NCBI GenBank assembly: GCA_963849955.1
Contig: CAWKJU010000023.1
Coordinates: forward strand, 53,479 to 117,478
DNA: 64,000 nt
Direction of reading: 5' to 3'
Source of the DNA: CAWFGW01 sp963849955
GTDB taxonomy: Bacteria; Bacteroidota; Bacteroidia; Cytophagales; JAAEPT01
Below the pieces are notes generated by a model that saw nothing but the letters and a program-made list of their open reading frames with translations, was not told the DNA's origin and ran no database searches. Shown in pieces: positions 56,019 to 64,000 of this stretch. Position 1 is the first letter of the stretch; each line of letters opens with the position of its first letter. A program made the translations under genes and the position numbers.

Positions 56019-56567
56019 ATGAAAAACGATACTGTTGCGGAGTACAAAGAAATAATCAATCAATGCCGTGATATTTTTGTCAAGAAAACAAAAGACTATG
56101 GTACCGCATGGCGTATTTTAAGGTTACCTTCTATTACGGATCAAATTTTCATTAAAGCACAACGGATTCGTTCAATTCAAGAAAAAGGGGTGCAAAAAGT
56201 GCAAGAAGATATCGGTGGTGAGTTTATTGCGATTGTTAACTATTGTGTAATGGCTCTAATACAACTAGAGCTTATCGGTGACGACCGAATGGAATTACCC
56301 GTAGACGAGACACAACAACTCTACGAAAAACATGTGGGTTTAACCATGGATTTGTTGATGAATAAAAATCACGACTATGGTGAAGCCTGGAGAGACATGC
56401 GCGTAAGCTCAATTACAGACATCATTCTGATGAAGCTATTTAGAACTAAACAAATTGAAGACAATCAGGGTAAAACGCTCATTTCTGAAGGGGTAGATGC
56501 TAATTACCAGGACATGATTAATTATGCGGTCTTTTCTTTAATTAAGTTGAACAACGGAGAAAAATAA
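56019..56567 (+). CDS. DUF1599 protein with internal duplication
   Basis: Start at the ATG at 56019; earlier codons are not conserved-looking. The 182-residue protein contains two copies of the DUF1599 unit: KKTKDYGTAWRILRLPSITDQ (about residues 22-42) and NKNHDYGEAWRDMRVSSITDI (about 116-136), each followed by a KxQRIRSIQ/LFRTKQIED segment. The units resemble the all-alpha NTP pyrophosphohydrolase fold and are Asp/Glu-rich in the right helices, but activity is unproven. It begins a run with the DoxX gene 1 nt later. Confidence 0.85.
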   Translation: MKNDTVAEYKEIINQCRDIFVKKTKDYGTAWRILRLPSITDQIFIKAQRIRSIQEKGVQKVQEDIGGEFIAIVNYCVMALIQLELIGDDRMELPVDETQQLYEKHVGLTMDLLMNKNHDYGEAWRDMRVSSITDIILMKLFRTKQIEDNQGKTLISEGVDANYQDMINYAVFSLIKLNNGEK

Positions 56568-56568
56568 T

Positions 56569-57663
56569 ATGAAAATATTAGCAAATATTTCACGATTAGT
56601 AGTAGGGTTATTATTCATCATTTCAGGGTTTGTAAAAATTGTTGACCCCATAGGCACAGCCATCAAACTGGACGAATACTTTGTTGTTTTCAGTGACAAC
56701 TTTTCTCCCATTTTCGAGATCTTCATTCCACATGTAGTGATGTTGAGTGTATTAATTACCGCATTGGAAATCATTTTAGGTGTTGCTTTATTGTTTTTAT
56801 TTCAACCTAAAACCACCATCACACTACTTTTTGCTCAGATTCTCTTTTTTACCTTCCTTACTTTTTATTCTGCTGTAACGGGTGAAGTTACAGACTGCGG
56901 TTGTTTTGGGGATGCAATGCCGCTAACTCCTTGGCAATCCTTTTATAAGGATTTAGCTTTACTGGTTTTAGTCATCATACTATTTATTTATCGAAAAAAA
57001 TTCAAACCCGAATTTGATAATAAAATCGGGTTTGGTGTGGTCGCTGTTACCACCATAGCTTGTTTGATTTTTGCAAAATACAACCTTGATCATTTACCAG
57101 TAATTGACTTTAGACCTTATAAAATCGGAAATAATATTTCAGAAAAGCGAAAAGATGGTAAGCCTGGAGTCATTCATTATCGCATGAAAAAAAACGGGGA
57201 AGAAAAAATGTTTGAGACATATCCTACAGAAGGTGGATGGACTTATGTGGACTATGTGACTGTGAAAGAACCTGAGCTTCCATCGATAAGTGATTTTAAT
57301 ATATTTGATGCTGATGGCAATGAAACTACGGATGAAGTTCTAACTGGCAATCAGATTTTAATTATTTCCCAAAAAACGGATGCCATCACAAAAGAACAAC
57401 TAGCTGATTTGACGATTCTTGCGAAAGATGCACTAGCAAAAAATACAAAAATAGCCTTGTTAACAGGCTCTGGGTTTGAAAAAGGCAATGCCCTTTTGGA
57501 AAAAATGGGCTTGGAAATGCCTGTTTATGTCATTGACGAAGTAGTTATTAAAGCTATGATTCGCTCAAATCCTGGAATTATGATTTTAAATGATGGTGTA
57601 GTTCGAGGTAAATGGCATATCAACGATACACCTGCCCTAACTGATATTGAAGTATTATTTTAA
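56569..57663 (+). CDS. DoxX/BT_3928-family membrane protein with thioredoxin-like tail
   Basis: The 364-residue protein has four to five membrane helices in the first 190 residues with the DoxX/MauE start (SRLVVGLLFIISGFVKIVDP) and DCGCFGDAMPLTPWQSF. The C-terminal 140 residues look like a periplasmic thioredoxin fold (LIISQKTDAITKEQL, PVYVIDEVVIKAMIRSNPGIMILNDG split over strands), yet the CxxC position is occupied by other residues. The protein may assist disulfide or electron carriage rather than catalyse exchange. Common neighbour of DUF1599 in Bacteroidota. Confidence 0.85.
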   Translation: MKILANISRLVVGLLFIISGFVKIVDPIGTAIKLDEYFVVFSDNFSPIFEIFIPHVVMLSVLITALEIILGVALLFLFQPKTTITLLFAQILFFTFLTFYSAVTGEVTDCGCFGDAMPLTPWQSFYKDLALLVLVIILFIYRKKFKPEFDNKIGFGVVAVTTIACLIFAKYNLDHLPVIDFRPYKIGNNISEKRKDGKPGVIHYRMKKNGEEKMFETYPTEGGWTYVDYVTVKEPELPSISDFNIFDADGNETTDEVLTGNQILIISQKTDAITKEQLADLTILAKDALAKNTKIALLTGSGFEKGNALLEKMGLEMPVYVIDEVVIKAMIRSNPGIMILNDGVVRGKWHINDTPALTDIEVLF

Positions 57664-58719
57664 GTGATAAAATTCCTCTTCAAACGGCTACTAAACGGAC
57701 TTTCCATTGTATTGGGAGTAATATGCATTGTCTTCTTTTTATTTCAAGTTTTGCCAGGTGACCCCGTAGAAATGATGATGGGCCAGCGTGCTGATGAAGC
57801 CACTCGTAAAGCTATTATAGAAGAATACCATCTCGACAAATCAAAACCGACACAGTTACTTTATTATATCAATGACCTATCCCCATTAGCTTTTCACGAA
57901 GCAACTGAGGCTAATCAAGAAAAATACAATTACACCTCATTGATTTCTTTTGGCAAAACAGATTTTGTAGTCAAAAAGCCCTTTTTAGGAAAATCATACC
58001 AGAGCAATCGAGTTGTCAATGAAATAGTCGTGGAAGGCTTTCAAGGCACCTTTTGGCTAGCCATTTCTGCCATGTTATTGGCCTGTTTATTGGGCATTAC
58101 AATGGGAATTTTCTCAGCGCTTTACCACAACACCTGGATTGACCGTGTGTTAGTCACTGGTTCGGTTGTCGGAATTTCTGCTCCCTCTTTTGTGGCTGGT
58201 ACGTTGATCGCTTATGTATTTGCCTTTCTATTACACGATTATACTGGATTAAATTTAACGGGATATCTGTTTGAGATAGACCCTTTCAAAGGGGAAGTAT
58301 TACAACTTAAAAACTTGATTTTACCCGCAATTACTCTAGGGATTCGTCCATTAGCAATTATAACGCAACTTACTCGCAGCACCATGTTAGAGGTAATGCA
58401 AGCAGACTACATTCGTACCGCAAGGGCAAAAGGCTTGTCAGAAAACACTATCGTATGGAAACATGCTTTAAAAAATGCCTTAAACCCAGTAATAACTGCT
58501 GTTTCAGGTTGGTTTGCTTCACTTTTAGCTGGTGCTTTTTTTATTGAATATATTTTCAGTTGGAAAGGTTTGGGATTGATTACCATTAATGCCGTTTTCA
58601 AACTCGACTTACCCGTGATTATGGGAAGCACCTTATTCATCGCCTGTATTTTTGTAGTCATCACCGTTTTTGTGGATGTACTATATGGAATTGTGGATCC
58701 TAGAGTGAAGTTGGGTTGA
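57664..58719 (+). CDS. Peptide/nickel-type ABC transporter permease (DppB/OppB family)
   Basis: The 351-residue permease begins at a GTG directly after the DoxX stop. It has the DppB start (FLFKRLLNGLSIVLGVICIVFFLF..LPGDP), about six membrane helices, the EAA-loop region (TARAKGLSENTIVWKHALKNALNP), GWFASLLAGAFFIEYIF and a C-terminal VDVLYGIVDPRVKLG. It imports peptides or similar with partners (permease C, ATPases, binding protein) that are not in the window. A 113-nt gap follows, with a small GAGAC-GGA-GTCTC hairpin and no gene. Confidence 0.9.
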   Translation: MIKFLFKRLLNGLSIVLGVICIVFFLFQVLPGDPVEMMMGQRADEATRKAIIEEYHLDKSKPTQLLYYINDLSPLAFHEATEANQEKYNYTSLISFGKTDFVVKKPFLGKSYQSNRVVNEIVVEGFQGTFWLAISAMLLACLLGITMGIFSALYHNTWIDRVLVTGSVVGISAPSFVAGTLIAYVFAFLLHDYTGLNLTGYLFEIDPFKGEVLQLKNLILPAITLGIRPLAIITQLTRSTMLEVMQADYIRTARAKGLSENTIVWKHALKNALNPVITAVSGWFASLLAGAFFIEYIFSWKGLGLITINAVFKLDLPVIMGSTLFIACIFVVITVFVDVLYGIVDPRVKLG

Positions 58720-58832
58720 ATTAGTTAGTAATGGTGAGACGGAGTCTCTTGTTTCATGCTCGTGCGCTTCGTGAACTCTACGGATAATAAATAGCAACCT
58801 GCCACACCTCCCTTACGTTATACATCCCAACT

Positions 58833-60419
58833 ATGGATGTATTAAAATCAACTCTCGATACCGCTTCCAATAAATTCCAATCAGCACAGTCGGAATATGA
58901 GGATTTATTACGCAAACACTACGAAATATTGGATCGAGTAAAAGTCGGTGGCACTGAACGAGAACGGCAACGTCAATTGGATCAGGGCAAACTTTCAGTC
59001 CGAGAGCGCATTGCCAAATTGGTTGATCACGATTCCGATTTTTTAGAACTTTCTGCTTTAGCAGCTTTCGATATCAAGAATAATGAATTTCCTTCCGCAG
59101 GAATAATTACTGGTTTGGGTATTATTCATGGAAAAGATTGCATCATCATTGCCAATGACCCGAGCGTTAAGGGCGGAACCTATATAGAAGAAACCATAAA
59201 AAAACATTTACGTGCACAACAGATCGCAATGGAAAACCACCTTCCGTGTGTGTATTTGGTAGACAGTGGCGGTGTTTTTTTACCAGATCAAAGCAAAGTA
59301 TTTGGAGACCGAACTCATTTTGGACGTTTTTTCTATAATCAAGCACGCATGTCTGCAGAGGGTATTCCGCAAATAGCTGTGGTAATGGGTTCATGTACGG
59401 CTGGGGGTGCATATGTTCCAGCCATGAGTGATGAAACTATTATCGTAAAAAAACAAGGAACCATTTTTATTGGGGGGCCACCTTTAGTAAAGGCAGCTAC
59501 TGGACAAGATGAGTCAGCAGAAGATTTGGGTGGAGCAGAAATGCATACTTCGAAATCAGGTACTGCTGACCACCTCGCAGAAAACGATGAGCATGCTTTA
59601 CAAATTTGTCGCAATATATTTGAAACGCTCCGGTTAGAGCAAGTAGAGAATTTGCCAAGAAAAGAGCCTGAAGCACCACTCTATTCCGAAACTGAAATTT
59701 ATGGAATAGCCCCGTTGGACTTTCGTCAGCCAATGAATGTGGATGAAATTATTTCACGCTTGGTTGATGGGAGCAAGTTTCATGAGTTTAAAGCACGCTA
59801 TGGTAAAACTTTAGTAACTGGTTTTGCCCATATCGATGGTTATCCTGTCGGGATTATCGCGAATAATGGAATTCTTTTTTCGGAATCTGCTCTGAAAGGT
59901 ACTCACTTTATTGAGTTATGTACTAACCGTAAAATTCCGATTGTCTTTTTGCAAAACGTAATGGGATTTATGGTGGGTAAACACTATGAACAAATGGGAA
60001 TTGCCCGGGATGGCGCAAAAATGGTCCATGCGGTCGCAAATGCTAATGTGCCCATCTTCACTATTATGATCGGTGGCTCTTTTGGTGCGGGTAATTATGC
60101 CATGGCTGGTCGGGCTTTTGACCCACGATTATTATTGATGTGGCCTAATGCACGAATTTCAGTGATGGGGGGCAACCAGGCAGCTTCTGTGCTGACAATT
60201 GTAAAAGAAGAGCAATATGAGCGGAAAGGGGAAGTAATGGGTGAGGAAGAAAAACAAGCACTGCAATCGAAAATAATAGAGAAATACGAGAGTGAAGGGT
60301 CGCCTTATTTCAGTACCGCTCGTTTATGGGATGATGGGGTTATCGATCCGATTGAGACCCGTAAATACCTATCCCGCGGAATAAAAATATCCTTGTATAA
60401 AAAATATCGGGGAACATAA
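58833..60419 (+). CDS. Acyl-CoA carboxylase beta subunit (methylcrotonoyl-CoA carboxylase type)
   Basis: The carboxyltransferase subunit transfers CO2 from biotin to an acyl-CoA, here probably 3-methylcrotonoyl-CoA in leucine breakdown. The 528-residue protein has two crotonase-like halves: N-terminal GGTYIEETIKKHLRAQQIA, LVDSGGVFLPDQ, SCTAGGAYVPAMSD, FIGGPPLVKAATG; C-terminal GIIANNGILFSESALKG, FLQNVMGFMVG, IGGSFGAGNYAMAGRAF and NARISVMGGNQAA. The GAGNYAMAGRA stretch is characteristic of MCC rather than propionyl-CoA carboxylase. It heads the catabolic operon. Confidence 0.9.
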   Translation: MDVLKSTLDTASNKFQSAQSEYEDLLRKHYEILDRVKVGGTERERQRQLDQGKLSVRERIAKLVDHDSDFLELSALAAFDIKNNEFPSAGIITGLGIIHGKDCIIIANDPSVKGGTYIEETIKKHLRAQQIAMENHLPCVYLVDSGGVFLPDQSKVFGDRTHFGRFFYNQARMSAEGIPQIAVVMGSCTAGGAYVPAMSDETIIVKKQGTIFIGGPPLVKAATGQDESAEDLGGAEMHTSKSGTADHLAENDEHALQICRNIFETLRLEQVENLPRKEPEAPLYSETEIYGIAPLDFRQPMNVDEIISRLVDGSKFHEFKARYGKTLVTGFAHIDGYPVGIIANNGILFSESALKGTHFIELCTNRKIPIVFLQNVMGFMVGKHYEQMGIARDGAKMVHAVANANVPIFTIMIGGSFGAGNYAMAGRAFDPRLLLMWPNARISVMGGNQAASVLTIVKEEQYERKGEVMGEEEKQALQSKIIEKYESEGSPYFSTARLWDDGVIDPIETRKYLSRGIKISLYKKYRGT

Positions 60420-60440
60420 AAACGGAGTATTCAGAATGTG

Positions 60441-61232
60441 ATGGGAAACTACGAAACAATAAAATATGAACAGAAAGAAGATGTCATGGAAGTGGTGCTT
60501 AACCGACCAAACATCCATAATGCCTTCAACGAAACTATGATTGAGGAAATCAGGCAATTTTTTGTTCTGGTTAATGACCTAGATTCCGTACGCGTAGTTA
60601 TCATCAGCGGTGCCGGAAAATCGTTTTGTGCGGGGGCTGATTTAAACTGGATGCGTGATGTAAGCACGTATTCGTATGAACAGAATTTGAGTGAAAGTGA
60701 AAACCTTTCTGCCTGTTTTTATGCTATCTATACCTGTAAAAAGCCCACGCTTGCCGTAGTACATGGTGCTGCAATTGGTGGTGCAAATGGTTTATTAGCC
60801 GCTTGTGATATTGCTGTGGCTGTTGAAGACACCGTGTTTTCGTTGAGCGAAGTTAAAATCGGAATCGTACCTGCATGCATCTCTCCTTATATCGTGAAAC
60901 GAATTGGCGAATCGAAGTCGCGAGAAATGATGATTACTGGACAACGCTTTTCAGGTGCCAAAGCTAAAGCAATTGGTTTGGTCAATTTTTCAGGCACTCC
61001 AGAAGAAACACAAGCGTATATAAAGCAAACCATTGATGCAATCCGCACCAGTGGACCTGTAGCAATTACCATGTGTAAACAGTTGCTGTATGACCTGAAT
61101 AACAATTGGACCTTTGAGGATGCTAAGTTTAAAACTGCAGAATTGATCGCTCAATTACGCCAATCACCAGAAGGACAAGAAGGCATGGATGCCTTTCTCA
61201 ATAAACGTAAACCTAACTGGATCAAAGAATGA
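60441..61232 (+). CDS. Enoyl-CoA hydratase (methylglutaconyl-CoA hydratase type)
   Basis: The 263-residue crotonase-fold enzyme, started at the ATG at 60441 (a GTG one codon earlier is possible), has EVVLNRPNIHNAFNETMI, the oxyanion hole SGAGKSFCAGADLNWMRD and HGAAIGGANGLLAACDIAVA. It has SEVKIGIVPACISPYI at the active-site glutamate region and a C-terminal segment ending DAFLNKRKPNW. Sequence context right after MCC beta fits hydration of 3-methylglutaconyl-CoA, the next step of leucine catabolism. It overlaps the next gene by 4 nt. Confidence 0.9.
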   Translation: MGNYETIKYEQKEDVMEVVLNRPNIHNAFNETMIEEIRQFFVLVNDLDSVRVVIISGAGKSFCAGADLNWMRDVSTYSYEQNLSESENLSACFYAIYTCKKPTLAVVHGAAIGGANGLLAACDIAVAVEDTVFSLSEVKIGIVPACISPYIVKRIGESKSREMMITGQRFSGAKAKAIGLVNFSGTPEETQAYIKQTIDAIRTSGPVAITMCKQLLYDLNNNWTFEDAKFKTAELIAQLRQSPEGQEGMDAFLNKRKPNWIKE

Positions 61233-62986
61233 AAGTGCTTCGCATTGGAAATAGCAGTGGTTTTTGGGGCGATGATCCTACCGCCTTGTTCCGCATGGCC
61301 AGTGCTGGAGAGCTAGACTACATCACCTGCGATTATTTGGCAGAAGTGTCGATGAGCATCCTGAGTAAACAACAGCAAAAACAAGCTGATTTAGGCTATG
61401 TCGCAGACTTTTTAAAACACTTGGATAAAGCCTTACCACATATTCAAAAAAACAACATAAAGATTATTACCAATGCAGGAGGCAACAACCCTAAAGCATT
61501 GGCAATAGAGGTGCAGAATATAGTAAAAGCTCAGAACCTCACTTTAAAAGTAGCCTATGTAGAGGGGGATAACATCATGCACTTGTTACAACAAAACCCT
61601 TCTCAATTACTCTACAATATGGAAAGTAAAGAAGGGTTATCGGCTAAAAAAATAGTCACTGCGAATGCATATATCGGTATAGCAGGATTGCTCGAAGCAC
61701 TGAAAATGGAAGCCGACATTGTAATTGCGGGAAGAGTAACAGACAGTGCATTGGCTATAGCGCCCATGGTGCATGAGTTGAACTGGAAGTTAGATGATTA
61801 TGACAAATTAGGCGCAGGAATGATTGCTGCGCATTGTATTGAATGTGGTACTCAAGTTACGGGGGGCAATTTCACAGATTGGAAAGAAATAAAAGCGTGG
61901 TACAATATCGGTTTTCCGATTCTGGAAATGCAGGATGATGGCATTTTCTTCATCACGAAACACCAACAGACAGGCGGCATTGTCACAGTTAATACGGTAA
62001 AAGAACAGTTAGTCTATGAAATAGCTGACCCAGGTCGTTATTTCAGTCCTGATGTACTGGCCGATTTACGTCAATTAAAATTAGAACAAGTTTCAGAAAA
62101 CAAAGTAAAAATCAGTAATGCAAAAGGTACTTCAGCCTCTTCCTTTTATAAAGTTTCAGCCACCTATCAAGAAGGCTACAGAGCCATGGGTGAACTAATT
62201 ATAAGCGGTCCAGATGCCTTAGAAAAAGCCATTTTATTTCAATCCGTATTTTGGGAAAAAGTGAAGATCAACTTCTACCGAAAAAATGTAGAGTATGTAG
62301 GTTATAATGCTTGTCACGGCAATTTGGTAACCAACCACCAGCCCAATGAAATCTTACTTCGTTTGTATGTTCACGATATGGATTTTGAAAAAGTAAAAAC
62401 CTTTTCAGAAATGGTTGCTTCGTTAATTTTAAGTGGTCCACAAGGTGTTGCTGTTGTTGGAGGACGACCACGAATTCAGGAAGTAATGGCATATTGGCCT
62501 TTTCTTATTCCTAAAAATGAAGTAAAAATCAACGTGGTTGAATTAGAAAGCGGTAAAACTTCAAGGATTGCCATGGCGTCAGCTTCTTCACAAGTAGCAG
62601 CAGAAAGTGATTTTTTAGATTTATCCCAAAAAATCGAGCAACCGACACAAGGCAAATTAATCGCCCTTTCTGAAATCTGTTTAGCACGTTCTGGAGACAA
62701 AGGGAACGCGGTGAATATTGGAGTAATAGCCCGAAACCATAAGGCATTCATCTATTTAAAGACGTATCTCCTACCCTCACTTTTAAAACAATGGTTTGGT
62801 GAAAAAGTGTTGGGTAACATCAAACGATATGAATTGCCTTCCTTATTAGCTTTTAACTTTATGTTAGAAGAAGCATTGGATGGAGGCGGCACAAAAGCAT
62901 TACGCATTGATGCGCAAGGGAAAACCTTTGCTGCAGCATTATTAAGTCAAAAAGTATATGTTCCTGATGAATTTTTAAACGAATAA
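61229..62986 (+). CDS. AtuA/DUF1446-family protein with C-terminal AtuA-type domain
   Basis: The 585-residue protein begins KVLRIGNSSGFWGDDPTAL and has LDYITCDYLAEVSMSIL, IITNAGGNNPKALA, VIAGRVTDSALAIAPMVHE, GAGMIAAHCIECGTQVTGGNF and GFPILEMQDDG, all landmarks of the AtuA/DUF1446 family. The last about 110 residues (LSEICLARSGDKGNAVNIGVIAR onward) form the AtuA-type ferredoxin-fold domain often found as a separate or fused unit. AtuA is needed for acyclic terpene (citronellol) breakdown in Pseudomonas; its reaction is unknown. It is translationally coupled inside the leucine operon. Confidence 0.9.
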   Translation: MKVLRIGNSSGFWGDDPTALFRMASAGELDYITCDYLAEVSMSILSKQQQKQADLGYVADFLKHLDKALPHIQKNNIKIITNAGGNNPKALAIEVQNIVKAQNLTLKVAYVEGDNIMHLLQQNPSQLLYNMESKEGLSAKKIVTANAYIGIAGLLEALKMEADIVIAGRVTDSALAIAPMVHELNWKLDDYDKLGAGMIAAHCIECGTQVTGGNFTDWKEIKAWYNIGFPILEMQDDGIFFITKHQQTGGIVTVNTVKEQLVYEIADPGRYFSPDVLADLRQLKLEQVSENKVKISNAKGTSASSFYKVSATYQEGYRAMGELIISGPDALEKAILFQSVFWEKVKINFYRKNVEYVGYNACHGNLVTNHQPNEILLRLYVHDMDFEKVKTFSEMVASLILSGPQGVAVVGGRPRIQEVMAYWPFLIPKNEVKINVVELESGKTSRIAMASASSQVAAESDFLDLSQKIEQPTQGKLIALSEICLARSGDKGNAVNIGVIARNHKAFIYLKTYLLPSLLKQWFGEKVLGNIKRYELPSLLAFNFMLEEALDGGGTKALRIDAQGKTFAAALLSQKVYVPDEFLNE

Positions 62987-62990
62987 CGCT

Positions 62991-64000
62991 ATGGATATTT
63001 ACAGCAATGAACAACATGAGATGATTCGCCAATCGGTACGTGATTTTGCTGAATCAGAAATTAAGCCCAAAGCACAACAGTTGGATGAGAAAGAACAATT
63101 TTCTCCTGAACTGACTCGTAAAATGGGCGACTTGGGTTTGTTCGGTATGTTTGTCCCAACTAAGCTGGGCGGACAAGGGTTGGATATACTTTCTTATATC
63201 ATTGCTGTAGAAGAACTTGCTCGTGTGGATGGATCACAAGCGGCAACCATTGCCGCACATAATTCGCTTGGGGTTGGACCCATATTAGCCTATGGAACAC
63301 CCGAACAAAAGAAAAAATATTTACCCCTACTTAGCACGGGTGAAAAACTGTGGGCTTTTGGACTTACAGAACCAGCGGCAGGGTCTGATTCCAGAGCCAG
63401 TACCACACGAGCAGAGCTCAAAGGCAAACAGTGGGAAATAAACGGAGCAAAAATCTTCATTACGAACGCATGTTCAGAGCTCGCTGCAGGGGTAACTGTA
63501 CAAGCAATCACCAACATTCACCCCAACGGGACAAAAGAAATATCCACTATTTTATTGGAAAAAGGCACCGAAGGATATTCGCAAATCCCTATGAAGGGGA
63601 AACTCATGTGGCGAGCTTCTGATACATCACAGCTGTTTTTTGAAAACTGTAAAGTGCCTAAAGAAAATCTGCTTGGTAAACGCGGTGGAGGTTCTAAAAT
63701 CATGTTGTCCACACTGGATGGCGGACGGTTGTCGATCGCAGCAATGGGCTTAGGTTGTGCGCAAGGGGCGTATGAGGCTTCTGTGAAGTACGCCAAAGAA
63801 CGCGAGCAATTCGGAAAAAAAATTGCTTCTTTTCAGGCCATCGCCTTTAAATTAGCTGATATGGCTATGAAAATTGAATTAGCCCGAAACTTACTTTACA
63901 AAGCCTGCTGGTTAAAAACAAAGAAGAAACCTTACGGTAAAGAAGCTGCTATGGCTAAATTATATTGCTCCGAAATAGCCAAAGAGGTAGCCGATGAGGC
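62991..64000 (+). CDS. Acyl-CoA dehydrogenase (isovaleryl-CoA dehydrogenase type), cut by the window end
   Basis: The ATG at 62991, 4 nt after the atuA stop, opens a frame that runs uninterrupted to the last base (336 codons visible), so the 3' end is outside. The protein has MIRQSVRDFAESEIKPKA, MGDLGLFGMFVPTKLGGQG, the FAD/substrate motif WAFGLTEPAAGSDSRA, INGAKIFITNA, MWRASDTSQLFFENCKVP, LDGGRLSIAAMGLG and YAKEREQFGKKIASFQAIAFKLADMA. The EREQFG motif is typical of the family. With MCC and hydratase beside it, isovaleryl- or short-chain acyl-CoA dehydrogenation is likely; substrate is inferred. Confidence 0.92.
   Translation, partial: MDIYSNEQHEMIRQSVRDFAESEIKPKAQQLDEKEQFSPELTRKMGDLGLFGMFVPTKLGGQGLDILSYIIAVEELARVDGSQAATIAAHNSLGVGPILAYGTPEQKKKYLPLLSTGEKLWAFGLTEPAAGSDSRASTTRAELKGKQWEINGAKIFITNACSELAAGVTVQAITNIHPNGTKEISTILLEKGTEGYSQIPMKGKLMWRASDTSQLFFENCKVPKENLLGKRGGGSKIMLSTLDGGRLSIAAMGLGCAQGAYEASVKYAKEREQFGKKIASFQAIAFKLADMAMKIELARNLLYKACWLKTKKKPYGKEAAMAKLYCSEIAKEVADE

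Noticed and set aside
62268..63796. Minus-strand open frames across atuA and the acyl-CoA dehydrogenase
   Set aside because: Antisense; both plus-strand proteins are well-supported family members.
1..64000. tRNA, rRNA, insertion sequences or prophage
   Set aside because: No cloverleaf, ribosomal sequence, transposase, integrase or terminal repeats seen by eye; a covariance-model search would be needed to be sure.

Overview
The window is AT-rich chromosomal DNA from a member of the Bacteroidota, most likely a gliding, T9SS-bearing flavobacterial lineage (Flavobacteriales or close). The evidence is the gliding lipoprotein GldH next to RicT, a GldM-like fragment, two type IX secretion cargo genes with C-terminal sorting domains, TAnnTTTG promoter elements, few Shine-Dalgarno sites, CdaA beside FolP, a DUF1599 protein next to a DoxX/BT_3928-type protein, and many SusC-free outer-membrane barrels. 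Most genes are housekeeping, packed in short operons on both strands. No tRNA, rRNA, CRISPR array, insertion sequence or prophage was seen.

Layout. 1-2070: frame-broken recG and a GldM-like gene. 2.25-4.6 kb (-): unknown protein and a sugar transferase/acetyltransferase pair. 4.65-6.04 kb (+): ispE and a lipoprotein. 6.05-13.8 kb (-): recQ, then thrA-thrB-thrC-mscS (threonine synthesis). 14.2-18.5 kb: membrane and envelope proteins. 18.6-19.9 kb (-): secreted low-complexity protein. 20.0-25.1 kb: proS, then NfeD-FloA-LemA facing two TPM-domain proteins. 25.1-30.5 kb (-): mannose-1-phosphate guanylyltransferase, oxidoreductase, DinB, two small lipoproteins with CX4CH motifs, a di-heme cytochrome and a DUF5777 barrel. 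30.7-35.9 kb (+): second recQ, purD, ricT, gldH, closed by a perfect 38-bp palindrome facing mscL. 36.4-42.6 kb (-): T9SS cargo, a very large Upf1-like helicase, an outer-membrane protein. 42.8-45.1 kb (+): rlmN, small protein, sucD. 45.2-52.9 kb (-): two paralogous barrels, broken murB, DUF4143 ATPase, broken T9SS cargo gene, fbaA, TPR protein. 53.0-54.2 kb (+): rarA. 54.3-55.9 kb (-): cdaA and folP. 56.0-58.7 kb (+): DUF1599, DoxX, ABC permease. 58.8-64 kb (+): leucine/isovalerate catabolic operon (carboxylase beta subunit, enoyl-CoA hydratase, AtuA/DUF1446 protein, acyl-CoA dehydrogenase cut by the window end).

A recurring feature is reading-frame damage. recG, the GldM-like gene, recQ2, the large helicase, murB, a T9SS gene and rarA all carry one or more single-base indels, often in or beside short homopolymers, and murB also has an in-frame stop. 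Several of these genes (murB, recG, rarA) are widely conserved or essential, and removing the extra bases restores full-length family members, so residual sequencing error is the simplest explanation for many of them. The T9SS gene and the recG/GldM region are damaged densely enough that real decay is possible.

I did not find an unmistakable new system. The best candidates for a second look are the CX4CH lipoprotein/di-heme cytochrome/DUF5777 module, the flotillin-LemA-TPM cluster, the giant helicase with a degenerate nuclease-like C-terminus, the DUF1446 protein inside the leucine operon, and a set of promoter elements placed only 4-7 nt before start codons.
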